Source: CF-72 sp051006215 (GTDB lineage Bacteria; Chloroflexota; UBA6077; CF-72). Taken from it: a stretch of 6,884 nucleotides of DNA. Shown here in pieces: positions 5,842 to 6,884 of the stretch (the first letter of the stretch is position 1; every line of letters starts with the position of its first letter). The stretch covers positions 1-6,884 of the forward strand of contig JBPCIO010000296.1 of NCBI GenBank assembly GCA_051006215.1, given 5' to 3'. The position numbers and the translations under genes are program-made. A model generated the notes under the pieces. It was not told the DNA's origin. It did no database searches and was given only the letters and a program-made list of their open reading frames with translations.

Positions 5842-6753
5842 ATGCCAGAGCGCCCACTCCCGACCAAAGCTGAAGTCGAGTCGTACCTGAGGGAGCGTCG
5901 CAACTGGGGCCGCTGGGGAGCGGATGACCAGGTCGGCGCGGTCAATCTGATCACCGCCGAAAAACGCGCCCGCGCCGCGTCGCTGGTACGCAGCGGTCGA
6001 TCCGTTTCACTCAGCCGGGCGTTCCCCAAGACTCCTGCAGCCAACAACCCGACCCCGGCCCAGCACTTCGTACAGTTGTTGGACCGTGGGACCGGCGGCG
6101 GCGCGATCGACTACTACGGCGTGTCGTACCACGGTCTAGCCAGCACGCACATCGACTCGCTGTGCCACGTCTGGAATGAGGACGGCATGTGGAACGGTCG
6201 TGTGCCTGCTGACGAGATCGGCTTTGAGGGCGCCGGCTTTGGCGCGATCACCAACTGGTCGAACGGCATCATCACCCGCGGCGTGTTGCTCGACGTGCCG
6301 CGGTTCCGGGGCGAGCCGTTCGTAAACCACCACCAGCCGATCCACGGCTGGGAGCTGGAGGATGTCGCGAAGGCCCAGGCAGTCAGCCTCGAGCCGGGTG
6401 ACGCGCTGGTCGTCTACGGCGGCCGCGAGGCGTGGGACCGCGCCAATCCGATCTGGGGGTCCAGCCCGTCGCGACCGGGCCTGCATGCGTCGTGTCTGCC
6501 GTTCATCCGCGACAACGACGCCGCCGTGCTCGTCTGGGACATGATGGACTACCAGCCCAATGGCTACGACCTGCCGTGGTCAGTGCACGGTGCCATCTTT
6601 GCCTACGGCGTGGCCCTCGTGGACAATGCGCTGCTCGAGCCCCTGGCGGCGGCGTGTGCCGAACAAGGCCGCTACGAGTTCATGTTCATGCTGCTGCCGC
6701 TGGTGGTGGTCGGAGGCACAGGCTCGCCAGCGAATCCCGTCGCCTTGTTCTAA
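5842..6753 (+). CDS. Cyclase-family metal-dependent hydrolase (kynurenine formamidase-like)
   Basis: The cyclase family (PF04199) contains metal-dependent hydrolases of amides and cyclic esters, such as kynurenine formamidase, isatin hydrolase and some lactone- or lactam-opening enzymes. The 303-residue protein shows the family's metal site in YHGLASTHIDSLCHVW: His103, Asp105 and His109, with His97 before them. It also has the N-terminal NWGRWGADDQVGAVN block (21-35), LEPGDALVVYGGRE (183-196), RPGLHASCLPFI (211-222) and the late DLPWSVHG...YGVALVDN segment. It belongs to the long branch of about 300 residues rather than the roughly 210-residue KynB type, so a role in tryptophan breakdown should not be assumed. 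There is no signal peptide; it acts in the cytoplasm. It likely follows the UxuA-like gene in one operon and might hydrolyse a lactone or related product of that pathway, which is inference only. Confidence 0.88.
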   Translation: MPERPLPTKAEVESYLRERRNWGRWGADDQVGAVNLITAEKRARAASLVRSGRSVSLSRAFPKTPAANNPTPAQHFVQLLDRGTGGGAIDYYGVSYHGLASTHIDSLCHVWNEDGMWNGRVPADEIGFEGAGFGAITNWSNGIITRGVLLDVPRFRGEPFVNHHQPIHGWELEDVAKAQAVSLEPGDALVVYGGREAWDRANPIWGSSPSRPGLHASCLPFIRDNDAAVLVWDMMDYQPNGYDLPWSVHGAIFAYGVALVDNALLEPLAAACAEQGRYEFMFMLLPLVVVGGTGSPANPVALF

Positions 6754-6780
6754 GATAAGAAGTGGGAAGGAGGTATTTCT

Positions 6781-6876
6781 GTAGGAATTCGTAACGAGTT
6801 TGACTTTATAATCATGGGCTGCGGCACGGTAGGAATTCGTAACGAGTTTATTCATTAAGTCGTAGGCTGCGGCCCC
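6781..6876. repeat. Two tandem copies of a 48-base intergenic repeat
   Basis: Unit 1 is 6781-6828 and unit 2 is 6829-6876. The first 21 bases of each (starting GTAGGAATTCGTAACGAG) are identical. The remaining 27 match at 15 positions, including a conserved GGCTGCGGC (6817-6825 and 6865-6873). Overall 36 of 48 bases agree. The conserved part contains an imperfect palindrome, AATTCG-TAA-CGAGTT, with one G-T pair. The unit is much richer in A and T than the genes beside it. It begins 27 bases after the cyclase stop codon, and the array may continue past the window edge. On the minus strand the 48-base period keeps the frame and repeats the peptide KLVTNSYR, but I see no other sign of coding. Confidence 0.75.
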
Positions 6877-6884
6877 CTCCCCAG

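Noticed and set aside
5271..6047. 258-codon open frame on the minus strand across the UxuA-like and cyclase genes
   Set aside because: It is antisense to two genes with clear active sites, spans their junction, and its translation shows no recognisable domain; long antisense frames are common in GC-rich DNA.
6767..6774. Strong Shine-Dalgarno AAGGAGGT after the cyclase gene
   Set aside because: No ATG, GTG or TTG follows at usable distance and the repeat begins within a few bases, so no gene is supported.
6580..6855. 91-codon minus-strand frame containing the KLVTNSYR repeats
   Set aside because: It runs antisense into the end of the cyclase gene without any domain; the repeated peptide is explained by the 48-base period. 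Kept only as a finding about the repeat.
6781..6876. CRISPR array
   Set aside because: Only two copies are present, the segments between the identical blocks are related rather than unique spacers, and no cas gene is nearby.

Overview
The window is a GC-rich stretch of bacterial chromosome, by eye roughly 60% GC. It most resembles Chloroflexota from an environmental genome. That assignment rests on recollection: a small secreted protein with a CSPGQTPQF start, the enzyme families present, and a 48-base AT-richer repeat between genes. No marker gene is present, so it stays tentative.

Left half (1 to about 3600): four protein genes can be recognised and all four look damaged. On the minus strand lie a class I SAM-dependent methyltransferase (225-1071), a BMP-family lipoprotein that would bind a solute for an ABC importer (1626-2910), and a short secreted protein (3135-3398). 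The first two are each split by what looks like one extra base in a GC-rich run. The third seems to have lost its middle. On the plus strand, at about 1423-1540, is the start of a second methyltransferase gene (O-methyltransferase dimerisation-type N terminus). It has a good ribosome binding site but a frameshift and no remaining C-terminal part. The spacers between these genes hold several hairpins and palindromes.

Right half (3627-6753): three intact, tightly packed genes. A zinc-dependent medium-chain alcohol dehydrogenase (minus) diverges from a UxuA-type mannonate dehydratase-like TIM-barrel protein (plus), with only 30 bases between the start codons. The UxuA-like gene is followed 52 bases later by a cyclase-family (kynurenine-formamidase-like) metal hydrolase, probably in the same transcript. 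Together they suggest a small catabolic locus for an alcohol, sugar acid or cyclic ester/amide, but the substrate cannot be read from the sequence. A TANNNT box placed so that transcription would begin at the ATG suggests the UxuA-like mRNA is leaderless.

Right edge (6754-6884): two tandem copies of a 48-base repeat unit with an imperfect palindrome in the conserved part; the array may continue outside the window.

I see no phage, CRISPR, transposase, rRNA or tRNA. I found no clear new multi-gene system. The points most worth checking are the contrast between broken and intact halves, the 48-base repeat, and the UxuA-like/cyclase pair.
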